Positions 22,806 through 35,816 of a stretch of DNA of 64,000 nucleotides are shown here, in pieces; the stretch's first letter is position 1, and every line of letters begins with the position of its first letter. The notes beneath the pieces were generated by a model. That model was not told where the DNA came from, searched no databases, and saw only the letters and a program-made list of their open reading frames with translations. The translations under genes were made by a program, and so were the position numbers. This DNA comes from Sycon ciliatum (Eukaryota > Porifera > Calcarea > Leucosolenida > Sycettidae), in the NCBI RefSeq assembly GCF_964019385.1, contig NC_088643.1:12045003-12109002 (forward strand), read 5' to 3'.

Positions 22806-25336
22806 CTCCAAATTGAGCAGTGCTCTAGCCATCAGTATACAATACTGCACCACTTCCAGATCAGGTATCTTGTTCTGGCTACAGTTGTTAATCAGTGCTG
22901 GTGTGTGATATGCTGGATTTGAGCCATTACACCATCTCCTGGCATAGTCCATCACAATGTTGTAGGGATGCTGTGCTGGTAGAGTGAGACCCGTTGGAGT
23001 TGTGTGTGCCCTTCCATTTACTACCAAGGATATGTACAGGTGGTTGTACATACCACCCAAGTACATGTTCAGTAGTCTGGTTACTGTGTCATTATCCATG
23101 GAGTACAGGTACTGTTGTAACCCAAGAGCAGACACAGTAGTGTGGTCGTCATGGGTATTGAACGTGCGGCTGATAGCAGTTGGTACATGTTTCCACTCGC
23201 ACAGTGGTATACCCAGTGTTGTAATCAATGATGGTGAAATAATCCACTCACTGCTACAGGAACTTGACATGACCTTGCCCAGGATCACAGCAATGCACTG
23301 TAGCAGAAAACCGAACATTGCAGTACATGAAGGGACCCCACCATCCTGTGATAGGAAGCGTGATGAGATCACTCTCTCAGCAAGGTCTTCTACCACCTGT
23401 ACATTGGGCATATCCTTGTTTAGCAGAGTGGAACAATACAGTTGAATGAGTTTCAGGGCATATTCAGTGACACCTGTTGCAAGACCCATTCCCAGTGTTG
23501 TTGTAACACGCTGGTATACCACCTGCAGACGGGATAGTGTTTCCTGGCTCAGTTCAACCTGTCCTTCCCTGCAGTTGATGTCCAGAGACATGGATAGCCT
23601 GCATGACTCTAGAGAAAGTTGCATCAAAGGTAGCTTCAGCGGTGACCCCACTCCTGTCGGTTCTTGTTCAGATTTCTCCAGGAGCATTTGGGTTCTGGAA
23701 TCCGAACTCTCAAAAGTGACATCAGAATCTGCAATGCTTTGACGGCAAATACAACACAGGACCGAGGTGCAAATGCTGTCAGCTTGTACAGATAGCAGTG
23801 CTTTGTCCAATCTTTGTACCCTGTCCACAAACTCTCCAACAAACATTGCTCTCCCAAACAAGGCAATTAGGATACCTGACCACCCTGCTAATCCAGAGAA
23901 AGGAAGCAAGTCATCGCCAGACAAAACATCAACAACAGACAACGCCATCTGTATATTCACCCGTTCCTGAAGCAATTGGTAACTCCAGTACATTGCTTCG
24001 TCTGCACCACAACCTCTACAGTCATCAACTTCCTTCACAAAGCCAAGGAAATGCTTGCACATCCGCTGTTGGTACATGTGTTGCTTGTCTTCTGGGCATT
24101 GGTAACGACCAAACTCGGCGATAAATGGTTGTAACGAGTAGCGATCCAAACACGAATTGTAATCCAGGAAACAAATCTTGATCAACGGATCAAAACGTAC
24201 AAGATGAACCACACTGGCATCAGTTGCAGGCAAACCCACCATCACACAAGCACAGCCAGATGAGAACGAGGAGCGTAGTTGAGACAGAGCATGGAATGAT
24301 TCCTTGTCATCCTGTTGTAATGTGTTGTATGCTAATGTCAACAGCTTCAGGATTCGATGATTCGGTTTCAGACCATCGTCGTTGAACACATCAAGACCAA
24401 TCTTCTTGAACACCGCCAGCAACATGGTTGGAGTTAATCGACCACCTTGTAGAAGACCAGCTGTAATGCGTACAGCAAGCGGGACATTTCCACAATGATC
24501 CACTAACCTCTGTGCATCTTCAATGCTCACACTACCTTCAACACATAGACCATGGAGAAGACCAACAGCACAAACCTTTGTCAGACCATCAAGACGGTGT
24601 TGTTGTAGTTTAAACTGGGCAGCGTGTAGGTCAAAGTAAACACGACTTGTCAGTAGGACATGAACGTTGTGTTGTAGTCGAAGCAGTCGTTCCACAACAT
24701 CTTGTAGTTGGAAATCCTTATCTGCACCAGCCTGGATGGCATCCTCGGCATTATCCAGAATACATAACATGTGGTGCTGGGTACCATCATCATCCATGCC
24801 ATCAGTTGATTTCGTTGTCACACCACAAGTTTCAGATGAAGCCGGGTTTGTCTCGAGTCGGTTTTGAATCATTGCCTGGACAGCGTCAACACCAGCTACA
24901 CCGCGTAAGTCAAAGAACTCCACACGACAACCAGCATTGCGACATACATGTCCCACAGCAATGGCTACGGACGTCTTACCAAAACCAGCTGGTGCCATAA
25001 GACTCTGCACTCGTGTAGATGATGATTTGGACTTTGTTGTGAGAATGTTGGCGCTGATCTCTGTTACAATGTCATTCCTGCCAGTGAAGTGTCGGTCTTT
25101 GTCCGGTAGAGAAGACTGGCTTGAAGTTGTTGATCTTGTTGAACCCTGTGTTGCAGTCAATGTTGCATTGGATGTTGTACCCGTTCTAGTTGCATTGGCG
25201 GTTGTTTCAGCTGATGTTGGTGGTTTGAACATTGGTTCACATCTGTTAGACGTCCGTTGTTGGTCTGCCTGACAAGCTCCCACTGGGTGCTGCAATGGCT
25301 GCGTCTTCTGTTTGCCAACTGTTGTCATGGTGATAC
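22806..25336 (-). CDS. NLR copy 2, exon 2: NB-ARC ATPase with winged-helix and helical region
   Basis: Exactly the same length as in copy 1 (2531 bases) with the same acceptor (TTGGTAG/GT) and donor (GAG/GTAAGC). The P-loop APAGFGKT, Walker B CILDNAED, LLTSR and GNVPLAV are all intact. Differences from copy 1 cluster after the nucleotide-binding region: for example VGLPATDASVVHLVRF here against VDFVGDDVDVVHLLRF, and the segment around YLYSMDNDTV. No stop or frameshift. The intron to the CARD exon is about 4.3 kb because the LINE is absent. Confidence 0.92.
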
Positions 25337-25679
25337 CTACCAAGGAAACAGAAAGTATGAATAAATCTATTGTAAGTTTTGAAACTCTTTCAAAAGGGAT
25401 GTATGACCGACTTCCTTCGTTAAGCAAAACGCGTTGTTGCATGGTTTTACGGTTCCGTCAAAAGCATTCTATGGCTACAACACACTTCGCAGAGGGGAGA
25501 ACAGAGCAGCATACGAGAGGTAGTAGTTTATAGATGTCACAAAGTTTGTTTCGAAGCGGTTCAGCTTCACCCTTCATCTGAATACGATCACAACTCATTC
25601 CCTGCATTGAGTCTGGTTCCTCGCAGACTTCTGTCTCCAGCGCTGACACATTGACAGCTCTTCCTCCGTAACCTTTAGA

Positions 25680-26700
25680 AGATGCCTAGAAAATATTTGA
25701 TCGTACTTCTTTGCTTGAACTGTGAGCTTGACGATTTGCACGGTGCCCCTGTCGGCAGTGTTTCTCTCCGCCGCTCTCTAGAATGCCATGGAAGGTGCCA
25801 TAGCAGCTGCGTGACAACCAAAATATAATGCTTTTCATCTTAGCAGCGGGGTTCTTCTGCCAGCACGTTTCCAAAGCCTGCAGAACTTCTGAGCTACTTT
25901 CTGGTTTCCTTTGCCATCAGTGACACGTCGGTCTGCAGTCTGTTGAAAAACACCAAGTCGTCCGTGTTGAGATTTGTTTTTTGTCCCGGCTGAACAACAA
26001 CCTGAATGTCGAATCCTTTCCCTTTCCCCAGTACTGCAAACACACACCCATTGAATTTTGTTGTGTGCTTACACGCACCATCGTGCTGGTATAGCAGTGA
26101 CTGGCCGGCTTCTGGGCACCTCTTCGTGCCATGCGGCTTTTCAACCTTCCATTTCCCAGTCCCAAATTTTCCACATGGCTGGACGCACACCAGCATCACT
26201 GGTTGTGTATGCTGCATCCTCGTGAAACCACCACATTTTCTGTCGCATGCTTACGAACACACCAATTTTACTGACGACTTTCTGCCTGTACACAACTCGC
26301 ATTGACTCACACTGTCTACACAACTATGGCTTCGCTGACCACTACAGGCACTAGCATAAAACTCCACTGATCAAGCTTACCATCGAAGTCATACTCGGGG
26401 GCCCGAGCACAAACCACAAGCGTCATCATTTTGGACATGCGTGATTTTATGGAAGACGTGCCGCGGATCAGGAATACAATATTCTCCTTTGTCGTTCGGG
26501 AACACTCTGCAGAACTGGCCGTCATGCATTATGTAAAACCACTTCCCGTCTTCATAATTATGTGTCACGTTTTTTCTCGTTGGAGAATTTCATGGTCATT
26601 GGGAGCGGACAAATTTCATGCGCTGCATTTTATGCTCGGTTGTCATTTTCGGCTTGATATATCATCGCTGTCTCCGCATCTGATGCGCCTTGCACCTAGT
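25680..26700 (-). mobile_element. Fossil mariner-type transposon (copy in NLR-2 intron 1)
   Basis: Minus-strand transposase pieces: YQHDGACKHTT (second catalytic Asp region, about 26090) and NLNTDDLVFFNRLQ (third region, about 25950), plus YDFDGKLDQWSF upstream (about 26390). Frames are broken between the pieces. The LINE and pogo-like MITE insertions of copy 1 are absent, giving their empty sites. Confidence 0.7.
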
Positions 26701-26848
26701 CCAAACAGTCACAGGTGAGACATTTACTCCTTCCCTTACCAGCTTGCTGGCTAGTCAGTTCAACGACAATCGACCTCAGTTCTGATTGTTTAGAACAATC
26801 AGCTTTTGTGCGATTTCATTGGTGAACTATTGACCGTCTTCTCGGCCA

Positions 26849-27034
26849 CACTGGGTGCGTTCGATTACTGCCATGAATCGATTCGTGAATGAAATCTTGT
26901 CGTTTGATTTCATGTCATGTAGCCCTGGAATCGGTTTGGAATCCATTCACCCTAACATGGAGTGATGTGAACAGTCAGGGACCATTAATGAATGGATTCA
27001 ACATCGATTCGCGGCCGTAATCAAAGGCACTCAC
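26849..27034. mobile_element. Short MITE, GTGCGTTCGATTA ends
   Basis: Counterpart of 9499-9691, with one end CACTGGGTGCGTTCGATTAC and the other decayed (AATCAAAGGCACTCAC). Confidence 0.6.
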
Positions 27035-27696
27035 TCTTTCCGCTTGCGTGACCAGTTAAGTTCCAACACTAGAGCGTCACTTGATACTTGCTCATGGTAC
27101 CAACTGAGTTGTCTGTACATTAATTTAATCATGAATGACATTTATAGAAGGAAAGTCTGAGCAGAGTTAAGCGAACAGATTCTTTGTCAGCGGTCTAGCT
27201 GCCGTGATGTCTGCGGAATGAAGAGTGACGTCCTTTTGATTGGGGGTCTTCATGTCTTTTTGTCCGGTGCGCACAGTAACTGGTGTTGTTGGCGGTGATT
27301 TGATTTTCAGCACACGAGCGGCTCTATTCTTCACTCTTTCTTTCTTGACAGGCATATTTGCAATCTCTCTGCGCCAAGGAACGAACCACAATGATTGTTA
27401 AGAAGGCTCTGTTCCTCATTTCTCACTTCGGTGTCGTGCACCTGTGGGTGTGTTCTGGTGACATTCTGTCAAGACAGGGCTATACTTCTAAAATTTTCCA
27501 AAGGACTCGACGCGTATCGGAGGTTCTAAGCCTGTCAGAGTAATGGTCGTCACCATGGCTGCCCTATATCGAAGGGGAGGGGATAGATCACCGACATGTG
27601 TGTCTATTGCCTATAGAAAGATCATAAACAGAACACTAAAACGCTATCCGAGTTCAAAACCCTATGTAGAAGTTTTGCTTATCAACGGAGAAAGTA

Positions 27697-28855
27697 CTTG
27701 GTCCGCCAAGTTAAAATTGGCGCTTATCTTCTCACTTGGTTTTTTGGTGTTCTGCCTGTGCCACACGGCATGGAACAACCGATTAACCATCCGAACATAA
27801 CCATTGACCATTGCATCCGACGACATGGCAGCACAAACCATCACAGAAGTTGCGATCGGTTCGTTTGAGTCTTTTTGACGGAGCTGCCGCCGACGAACAC
27901 TTCCGTCAGCGCAAAAAAACACTGCAACCTCTGCTCGAGTCCGTAAAATGGGTCAGGATGTTCGCATTTCAGAGCGATGGAGAATACAGTTTCTGTCTAC
28001 TTCCAGCTGTCTGATGGCAAGGATTGTTTACCCTGGGGAGGTATAGAAAAGCTGAAAAAGCGCTTCGCGAGCTTGAATTTCAGTGCTTGCACAGTACAGC
28101 GCCTAGTGAAGTGCTATCACCAGCAAATCGCTGACGAAGAAACTGCAGCTCGTGTCGATATGTCCAGTAAGTGAGACCAATCCGGCGGACACACTTTGAA
28201 GCTCACAGAGGACAGGGCAAAGGAGCTAATCAAAGAAAACGCCAAGTCCTGAGAGAAACACTCGTGCAAAGGACTTTCAGGAAACTAGCCGAAAAGCCTG
28301 GTGCACGGCGTTGTAGGTGCAGTACGCACAGGTGCTACATCAAGCGGAAGCTATCACTGCGCTGCATGTAGATCTTCAAGCACCAGCGGCTCGCGTGGGT
28401 ACGGGTGCTGATCAGCAAGTAAGACAAGCGCAAGAGGCGATTTGAAAAAAGGACACTGATTATGGCGTTGCCTTTTTTGTCTCAAACAAAGACGCATTAT
28501 TGCGACGAACGGGGATAACACTTACAGTCAACATGCGGGCAGTCTCACTCAGCTTCTTAGGGGAAGGTGACAGGCACGCACTGCCTTTGAGCGTGATTCG
28601 AGACGAGGAGAAGTGGAACAAGCCATGACACAACCCGTGCAGCAGCTGTCCGGATCGTACGTTTTGAGCTCTTCCTCCAGCGACGATAGTGGCGAGGAGG
28701 ATGTGTAACTTGCTTGAATTTTCGTCTGAGTTGCTTACTGACATGTAAATAATCATGTATATAGTGCTTTGTGATCGTGGCTTGCTCCAAATATTCGTAT
28801 TTCTTTCCTGAGACTAGTGTGAAGATAAGCGCCAATTTTAACTGGACGGAGAAAG
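27697..28855 (+). mobile_element. Degenerate mariner-like element specific to NLR-2 intron
   Basis: Absent from copy 1, where CGGAGAAAGTAAATT is continuous (about 10338). The ends share AGTTAAAATTGGCGCTTATC in inverted orientation and are flanked by TA. The interior reads as a decayed HTH region, with STVQRL-like CTVQRLVKCYHQQ and KLTEDRAKELIKENAKS in different frames, as in Tc1/mariner N-termini. The flanks also share about ten bases (ACGGAGAAAG), so the exact termini are uncertain. Confidence 0.65.
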
Positions 28856-29311
28856 TAAGTTAAAAAATCATAGTACTGGTAGTGTTCTCAGACTGTTCTG
28901 TTCACTGAGCAATGAGAGAGGGATAAGTCTACGTTCAAAAATAACACCCGCTTCCAGCTATTGCAAACAAGAATACTGGGCTTATCTCTTACCAGTGGTT
29001 GTACTAGAACTCTACGACTAGTAACAAAGTTATGTTCCGCTGATAGCGGATTTTCCACGATGGTAGATCTTTTGGAGGTCACTGACATTGAATTATGGTT
29101 GCCTTGGGCTCAGTATTTCCATGGAAATGTTCAAATCCATGACCGCCGACAAAGTACCTTGCAATCTTCGCTCTCCAAGAACTACTGTACTGAGCCTAAG
29201 TTGAGGATTTCGTCTACAGTAATACCGGTGTATCGATAATGATCAAATCCCCCCCCCCCCCTTTCCACACCATTGGACCATTGGACGCCCATCGCCAGAG
29301 GCGATGATAGC

Positions 29312-29600
29312 GATGCTACAGCAGAAGCCATAGCAGCTTGTGCAGGGATTGCACCATTCAACAGCTTGCAAGGCTGAAGAATTGACCGCCACTATTCAGC
29401 CTGGTCTACACCACACAGCTATGAAGTGACTTTTTCTGGCCAGTGAATCCCTACTTTTTGGTCTTTTTCATTTTTTCACACACACATCACACCACATACT
29501 CCTGCATGCACTGGCTGTTGGTAACCACCCAGGAGAATGAAAGAAAAGTCAGGAGGAGTCTGAGAAAGAGAAGAAAGACGTGTGTGACCATAATCCCCTT
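29312..29600 (-). mobile_element. tRNA-derived SINE, head-truncated
   Basis: Minus-strand counterpart of 40443-40795. It shares the body (GGTGGTTACCAACAGCCAGT, GGATTCACTGGCCAGAAAAA) and the tail, but the tRNA-like head is lost just before the B box. It lies in the CARD/NB-ARC intron of copy 2. Confidence 0.75.
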
Positions 29601-29657
29601 CCACGCACATACACACACACACCTTTCTACGCCACTGTAATCAATATGATCACTTAC

Positions 29658-30009
29658 CGGAGGACGAGCCAAGTCTTGACTCATCTTCTGCCGACATTGG
29701 TTTCGTCGGATGCTCAGTTTTCCCACTGGCAGTTGCACCGCGGCGCTTCGCCATGGTACTGGCGACATGTTCCGCTACATGAGGCTGGCTGTGTTGAACG
29801 AGCCTCAGCAACGTATCCACCTGTTCCTCCGTTTTCTTCAGCATCAACCTCACCACATACTCTGCCAACTTCAACTTCTCCTCCTTGGCAGGTGCGCCAA
29901 TATATTCCTCTTCGTCCAGAACATCACTCTCTAGTAGGTCTTCTAAGATTGTTGAAGCATCTAAATTTGCAAATAAGTACTTGATGTTGTATTTCACACT
30001 GTCCGGCAT
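29658..30009 (-). CDS. NLR copy 2, exon 1: CARD
   Basis: 117 codons plus one base, ATG at 30009 in the same context as copy 1, donor TCCG/GTAAGTG in phase 1. The CARD differs from copy 1 only near the end of the death fold (HSQPHVAEHV for HSQRDVAEHV, LLRL for FLRL) and in the tail. It joins in frame to 25336. The predicted protein is 1099 residues. Confidence 0.92.
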
Positions 30010-30300
30010 TGCGCCGTTAGGAAAAGTTGAAAACCCTCACCACCAACCACTCCGTCACGGCCTCAGCCAACGCTGGCTGGAGTGAATCGTTCTGTGGACC
30101 ACAGTGAACAATGGAGAACAGACACCCCACACAACTACACGACTGACACAATTCAACAGCAACCGACCGACAGAGAACATGCGCCGAGAAAAATAATAAT
30201 GATCTACCGCAGTACCGGTACCGGTATACCGGTAGATCTACCGGTCCTTTGAAATACGTAGCAGGAGTCGTGAAAACCCTTTCACTACTCCTGCTATGTA

Positions 30301-30379
30301 CAGTGCTGGCAACTGAAATCCGACCCCCTGAGCTGCGCGCCGCGCCTCCCAGGGGGTCGGATTTCAGTTGCCAGCACTG
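30301..30379. mobile_element. 79-bp hairpin MITE at TA
   Basis: Counterpart of 12428-12506, with more symmetric ends (CAGTGCTGGC and GCCAGCACTG) and TA on both sides. Confidence 0.7.
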
Positions 30380-30582
30380 TAGTAGAGTCTACCAGTGAAA
30401 GGCTGTAGTACTACATAGTACATGTACTAGTAGAATGACTTATGGAGATCTACATGATTCATAATTATCATGTCTGTACAATCATGATGTCTCTACAGAA
30501 TGATTATGTCAGTGTTACGCATGCACTCTGTCCCTTGGACTTGGAGTAGGTGTGGGAAAGACGAGACGTGTGGTGGGTTGGC

Positions 30583-30715
30583 ATGGCAATGGAAGTTGTG
30601 TTCGCTTTTCTCGCTTTTGCTTCAGTTTCGCCCAGTTTCGCCGAGCAACCGGTGAAGGAGGCTGATGCGGCCATTGGTGGTGGCGAGTTTCGGATGATCG
30701 TGGATGCAAGTACAG
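30583..30715 (+). other. Unrecognised short exon-like frame, second copy
   Basis: Counterpart of 13121-13253 with the same length and donor-like end. It differs at two residues (MAME for MAMV, DAS for DAC). Function unknown. Confidence 0.25.
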
Positions 30716-31683
30716 GTCATTGACTCATGATCCGACGAAGTCCGAGGTAGATCAGTGGCTGGCTAGTAGTAGGGGTGAGCCAAACCAAGCACCGATTGGC
30801 AACTTGGAAAACCCATTCAAAGTTCAAACAAATCCAGACGTGTGTGAATGTTCAACATCAACACCGAGGCTGTCTGCTATGGTCTTGGTTAACTGGAGGT
30901 AGGTTTGCAACTGGCTGACCTACCGATGATGATAGCAACGGTGATGGCGGACATGGATGGCAGACTGATCAGATGGCTGGCAACAAAGTCATCACATCTG
31001 TGCCGTGCGCACTGGTACATACCGGGATAGTGTGAGTGTGTGGGACTGGCGAGAACAGTGTTCGTTACGAGTAGAGGCTTACAACAATGAACTGGTAACG
31101 ACGGTGTTGGTGAAGGGAACGGCCGATATCTCCAACCTAACCTGGCGGCCGTACAAAGGCAGCATCATGAAGGCCAGCTTGCCTGACGAGTTCATCACCG
31201 CTCGGTATCCTGAACCGTTCCAGAAATGAGTGATGATAATGATGATGGAAGCACGGACAGGTGGCCAATGCCAAGCTGAAAGACATGTTTTCACCACTGA
31301 ACGGCCTGGTCCAGAACGGAAAGGGCCAGCGTGTACGGTTGATTCATGCAGTGAGTGGTGTAAGCACTGCACAGTTGCATCTACAAATCTAGTTGTGTCA
31401 GGGTATCTTCACAAAGACGGAAGGAGAATGTGGGAAAGGGTTAAATTTGGGGAAGAAGTTTGGAGGGTGCCCGTGGCATGTGACTGATGGCGATTGTGGA
31501 CTGCAAAATAACCTGTGTTGGTTGCAATATCCATTTCATTCCTAACACTCCACGCATAATGTCCACTACATTGTGAGAAAAATGCTATCCCTGCAAGGAA
31601 CTGGTGGGGGTTGCATTTCACATTTGTCTTTTTCAGTATTTCGGGGTTGCCTCTCACGGAAATAAAATCTGAAGTAGGAAAGC

Positions 31684-31924
<241 letters not shown>

Positions 31925-31943
31925 TTGCTTTGTGTTTCTCTAG

Positions 31944-32216
31944 GGCACTTCACATTCCCTTATGGTATAAACACATCCACAAGGTTCACCACGAGTGGAC
32001 TGCGCCGATCAGCATCTCTGTCCTGTACTGTCACCCGGTCGAGCATTTCCTCTCAAAGATATTACCGGTAATGGCTGGTCCCGTCCTGCTCGGCTCTCAC
32101 TGTATGCTGCTGCTGCTGTGGGCCTGTATCTCGCTGGCCTCCGTGTCCGTCGAACACTGCGGCTTCCACCTGCCGTTCATGCCGTCCAACGAGTACCACG
32201 ACTACTATCATGAAAA
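31944..32216 (+). pseudogene. FAXDC2: FAXDC2-like histidine-box exon, copy 2 (in frame, one His lost)
   Basis: The only copy of this exon with the in-frame length of 273 bases; it lacks the 5-base insertion and reads VEHCGFHLPFMPSNEYHDY. HKVHH and HPVEH are intact, but the third box is HDYYH instead of HDYHH because CAT became TAT, removing a metal ligand. No other FAXDC2 exon lies nearby: the following sequence is the MITE/minisatellite and then unrelated DNA. It is probably an orphan exon from a partial duplication. Confidence 0.75.
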
Positions 32217-32394
32217 GTTAGTAGTGTAGTGTATGCATTCTGCATTGATTGGTAGCTGTACTAATACCTTGCACATACATGGGAGGCGGTGAACGCAAAA
32301 ATCTGACTTGACCCCCCCCCCCCCCCTCCCCAATGTTCTGACTGCATGTATAAAGCCACTTGCTAACTTTTCGAAATTTGCACAGAGAAGAATA

Positions 32395-32803
32395 CAGTCG
32401 TGGCCAAAAAATCCGGCTTATGTTATACCAGCTACCGGTAGCTGTACTGTGCATGGGCAGCATGCACTGCCACTGCTACCGGTAGCTGTACTGTGCAAGG
32501 GCAGCATGCACTGCCACTGCTACCAGTAGCTGTACTGTGCATGGGCAGCATGCCCTGCCACTGCTACGGTAGCTGTACTGTGCATGGGCAGCATGCACTG
32601 CCACTGCTACCAGTAGCTGTTCTGTGCATGGGTAGCATGCACTGCCACTGCTACCGGTAGCTGTACTGTGCATGGGTAGCATGCACTGCCACTGCTACTG
32701 GTAGCTGTACTGTGCATGGGCAGCATGCACTGCCACTGCTACCGGTAGCTGTACTGTGCATGGGTAGCATGCACTGCCACTGCTACTGGTAGCTGTACTG
32801 TGC
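32395..32803. mobile_element. Mariner-type MITE with minisatellite, right end missing
   Basis: Left end CAGTCGTGGCCAAAAAATCC after TA, as at 14949. The element stops inside the minisatellite at a breakpoint where homology with copy 1 ends. This is the edge of the duplicated segment. Confidence 0.8.
32431..32803. repeat. 44-bp minisatellite, about 8 units
   Basis: Same unit as 14985-15735, with fewer copies and the same variant positions. Confidence 0.9.
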
Positions 32804-33168
32804 CAGGCCTGCTCGTCGAGGATTCGATAGTTTTAGGGAGCGTTCGAATTGTCTCCATCAACTGTTCGAACAAATTTTTTAAAGAGATTAGTTGAGTGTC
32901 CCATTACGGCATTAGAACGGTTTCTATCATTTTAGAGTTTTTCAGTGGAATGGTCATGGCGATGATGACATCCGATCAGATCGACCATCTCCACGTCCTA
33001 CGTGACGTAGCTATTCCAAACTCTTCGGAACCAATCCACCTCTCCCATCGGATGAGGTTGTGGAGTTTCGAGGAGCTTCGTTTTTCTGAAGAGGCCAAGA
33101 AGGCCACCTCTTCAGAAAAACGAAACTCCTCGAAAAGTCCAAGAGTGACAATTCGAAAGCGCCCTTAA

Positions 33169-34031
33169 AGGGGAAGTATACCCTAAAATCAAATTTTCAC
33201 CAGTTGTAGTCTTCGGGGTGCTGAGTCGAATGGTCTTGGTCCGAGGAAGCTGAGACGCTCCCTTCCTACTTGAATCCCAATCGAACTCGCGCACTTCCAC
33301 CGAAACTGGGTGACTGCGCCCTACTAGATGGGGATTTGTATGCAAAATGTCACTAAAAGCGCCATTTCGTTCTTATAAAAGCACGGATGACCGCGATTGG
33401 CCCATATGTCGTAGTCTTTTGGACGCTGAGTCGACTGGTTTTGGTCCGAAAAGGCTGCGATGTAGCGTTCTTCCTTTATTCCCAATCGAACATGGTTGAA
33501 CAAGCGGTCACGTGCTTCTGCGTACACCAGTCACCTGGTCACCGTGCCTGCAGGGTACAACTTACTAGCCTGTTTGACCTTTTTTGGGTGCACTCCTGTC
33601 ACTCGAGTTGAACTCGAGTTGAACCTTGGTGTGAAATTTGTCGCCTGCTGGCGTGGTGACGAGGTGATTTGGGCACCCAGGAGCACGTGACCGCTTGTTC
33701 AACCATGTTCGATTGGGAATAAAGGAGGAACGCTGCATCGCAGCCTTTTCGGACCAAAACCAGTCGACTCAGCGTCCAAAAGACTACAACATATGGGCCA
33801 ATCGCGGTCATCCGTGCTTTTATAAGAACGAAATGGCGCTTTTAGTGACATTTTGCATACAAATCCCCATCTAGTAGGGCGCAGTCACCCAGTTTCGGTG
33901 GAAGTGCGCGAGTTCGATTGGGATTCAAGTAGGAAGGGAGCGTCGCAGCTTCCTCGGACCAAGACCATTCGACTCAGCACCCAGAAGACTACAACTGGTG
34001 AAATTATTTGATTTTAGGGTATACTTCCCCT
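33169..34031. mobile_element. Foldback element with long inverted arms, TTAA target
   Basis: Ends AGGGGAAGTATACCC and GGGTATACTTCCCCT between TTAA duplicates (33165-33168, 34032-34035), as for piggyBac-like insertions. The arms are about 330-370 bp each and nearly perfect, around a single-copy centre (about 33520-33680). No transposase. Related copies are at 44331 and 59305. Confidence 0.88.
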
Positions 34032-34035
34032 TTAA

Positions 34036-35329
34036 AATGCTCCGCTCGCCTCTGTTGTGTGTGTGACCGATTGTACATGATTGTATGTCCCACCCACTCC
34101 GACATCTCCGACATCTCCCTTGGAGTTAGTTAGTTGTGGAGCTGAAAGGCCATCATTGGTCTCTTGCACAACTTTGACGGCTTGCAGGTTTCGTTCGGGG
34201 ACAGCGCTGAGCCGATGAGGTTACAACCATGAAAGCAATCATTCTAAAAGCCTGAGGCTGAGGCCTGAGGGGCCGAGGATGAACAACAATTTAAAAAAAG
34301 TCCTTCTTTCGGTATGGAGTCGGTCCGATGTCTACTCTAGTAGTAGTAGTACACTCGAAAATCTCATTTCCGCTCAGCAGGTGTGCACGTGTGTGAACGG
34401 ACAGGCGCTAGGCCGACACGTAGATCTACGTCCGGCATAGTCGGCGACGTGCTGACAAACTAAAAAAACTCCTTTCCTCTGTTGCAATGCATCGTCATCG
34501 GTCTGACAGAAATTCACGATCGGACTGGCTGCAAAGTAGCACACTCGAAGTAGAAACAGCGGCTGGGTTTTTAGGCAGCGAGACCGCTTTGGAGCGTCGA
34601 GATTTTGATTGCTGTCTCTGTGGTACATGGTTGGCTTTCCGCAATCATTGGGCTTTGGCCGTTTCGGCTTCTTGCTCGGTGTGTCGGTGGGAGAGTGATT
34701 TGGAGAAAAGCGCGGCATGAGCATCAGTTCGGTTAGGGAGATCATGTCAGTCTTGACAGCGGCACGGTGGTCGTCTTCGGGACCTCCAGTCTCCTTATCA
34801 CTGGGCTGCCATTTAGAATTCTCTGCATCGGTAAGCACCTGTTGCTAGCTGAGTTAGTCCGTAATGATCAGGTACCGGTATTCTGGTTTTTTTTTTAAAT
34901 TATTTCAACTCATTTCTCTCCCGCATAATAATGCTATGGGCGAGCGTCATCTTCAAGTTTTGGTGATGGCGATAGTGGGGCTAGCCTAGTTTTGGTGGTC
35001 TGTGTCGTGATAGCACTCATTTCTCGTGTCGCGTCGATATGTCGTGAGAGAAAAGTAGAATCTACCGCTACTAATCGTTCACGGTAGAAAAGAACCGGCA
35101 TGATCTACTGACTTGAAAGGTGTCTACCGCCACGTACTTGGAGATGGAAAACGAGCGCCCCTTACTTTTGGGGGAGGGGGTGCAGCGTGACTGCACCCCA
35201 GCCCCTTATACTAGCAGACTGCTCAGGAGACGCTCAGGGATCTGACACCTAGCTCTAACACGTACTCTCCAATGCGATAATTAAAGGTTCGCGGTTGTAG
35301 TAGGACACAAGACGTCACGAGAAACCATC
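34036..35329. other. No recognised gene
   Basis: Single-copy sequence with short open frames on both strands (for example 34374-34838 minus) that match nothing I recognise. A donor-like GCATCG/GTAAGC occurs at about 34830. It could hold the 5' end of the FAXDC2 gene or of another gene. Confidence 0.3.
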
Positions 35330-35539
35330 ATGGTGCAAACGCCAGCTCCCGCTGGAAATCACAGGGAGGCACACAGCGATGGCAGGCGAAGCAGTGGAGG
35401 CGGGGCAGAAGCAGCTAAACCGACCAAGGGTCTCCGTATCAACATTGCTAATGCGGGTCAGGCGGAGAAGAAAACACCGGAGTCTATAGTGTTTTTATAT
35501 GAAAGCAAAAAAAAGCAGGAGAACGAGCTAGTACTTTAG
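35330..35539 (+). CDS. Unrecognised small frame, possible first exon
   Basis: 69-residue frame from ATG 35330 (context ATCATGG) with a polar, Gly/Ala/Lys-rich start (SSGGGAEAAKPTKG) and a Lys-rich end. It lies upstream of the FAXDC2-like exons on the same strand, but I found no donor whose phase fits 35817. It may be a chance frame. Confidence 0.2.
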   Translation: MVQTPAPAGNHREAHSDGRRSSGGGAEAAKPTKGLRINIANAGQAEKKTPESIVFLYESKKKQENELVL

Positions 35540-35816
35540 AAGTCTGCTTTATTAGTCTCTGTGTAGGCTCCCCCTACGAACTCCTACTAGTCCTTTCTGT
35601 CTGCCTTCGTTTGTGTACCCCCCCCCCCCCAGCCCCCTGTCTGTTACCCTCCACTAGTTCTGGTCTCACAGTAGACTATCCCGGTATCATGAAACATGGA
35701 AATCGAAACACTGATGTTTGCAGCTCACCCAGGGGCTCTGTGATCATGACACTTTGATGGAGTCCGTTGTCTTATCATGCACCGCGTACCACGTGTGTTG
35801 TGTCTGTTTTCCGCAG

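Noticed and set aside
22059..30009. A prokaryotic origin for the STAND ATPases (LDNAED Walker B resembles bacterial forms)
   Set aside because: CARD, GT-AG introns with conserved phases, and surrounding eukaryotic repeats place them in an animal genome.
33387..33811. Repeated frames beginning MTAIGPYVVVFW in both orientations
   Set aside because: They are the inverted arms of the TTAA foldback element, recurring at 44557, 44701 and 59523; no transposase or known domain.
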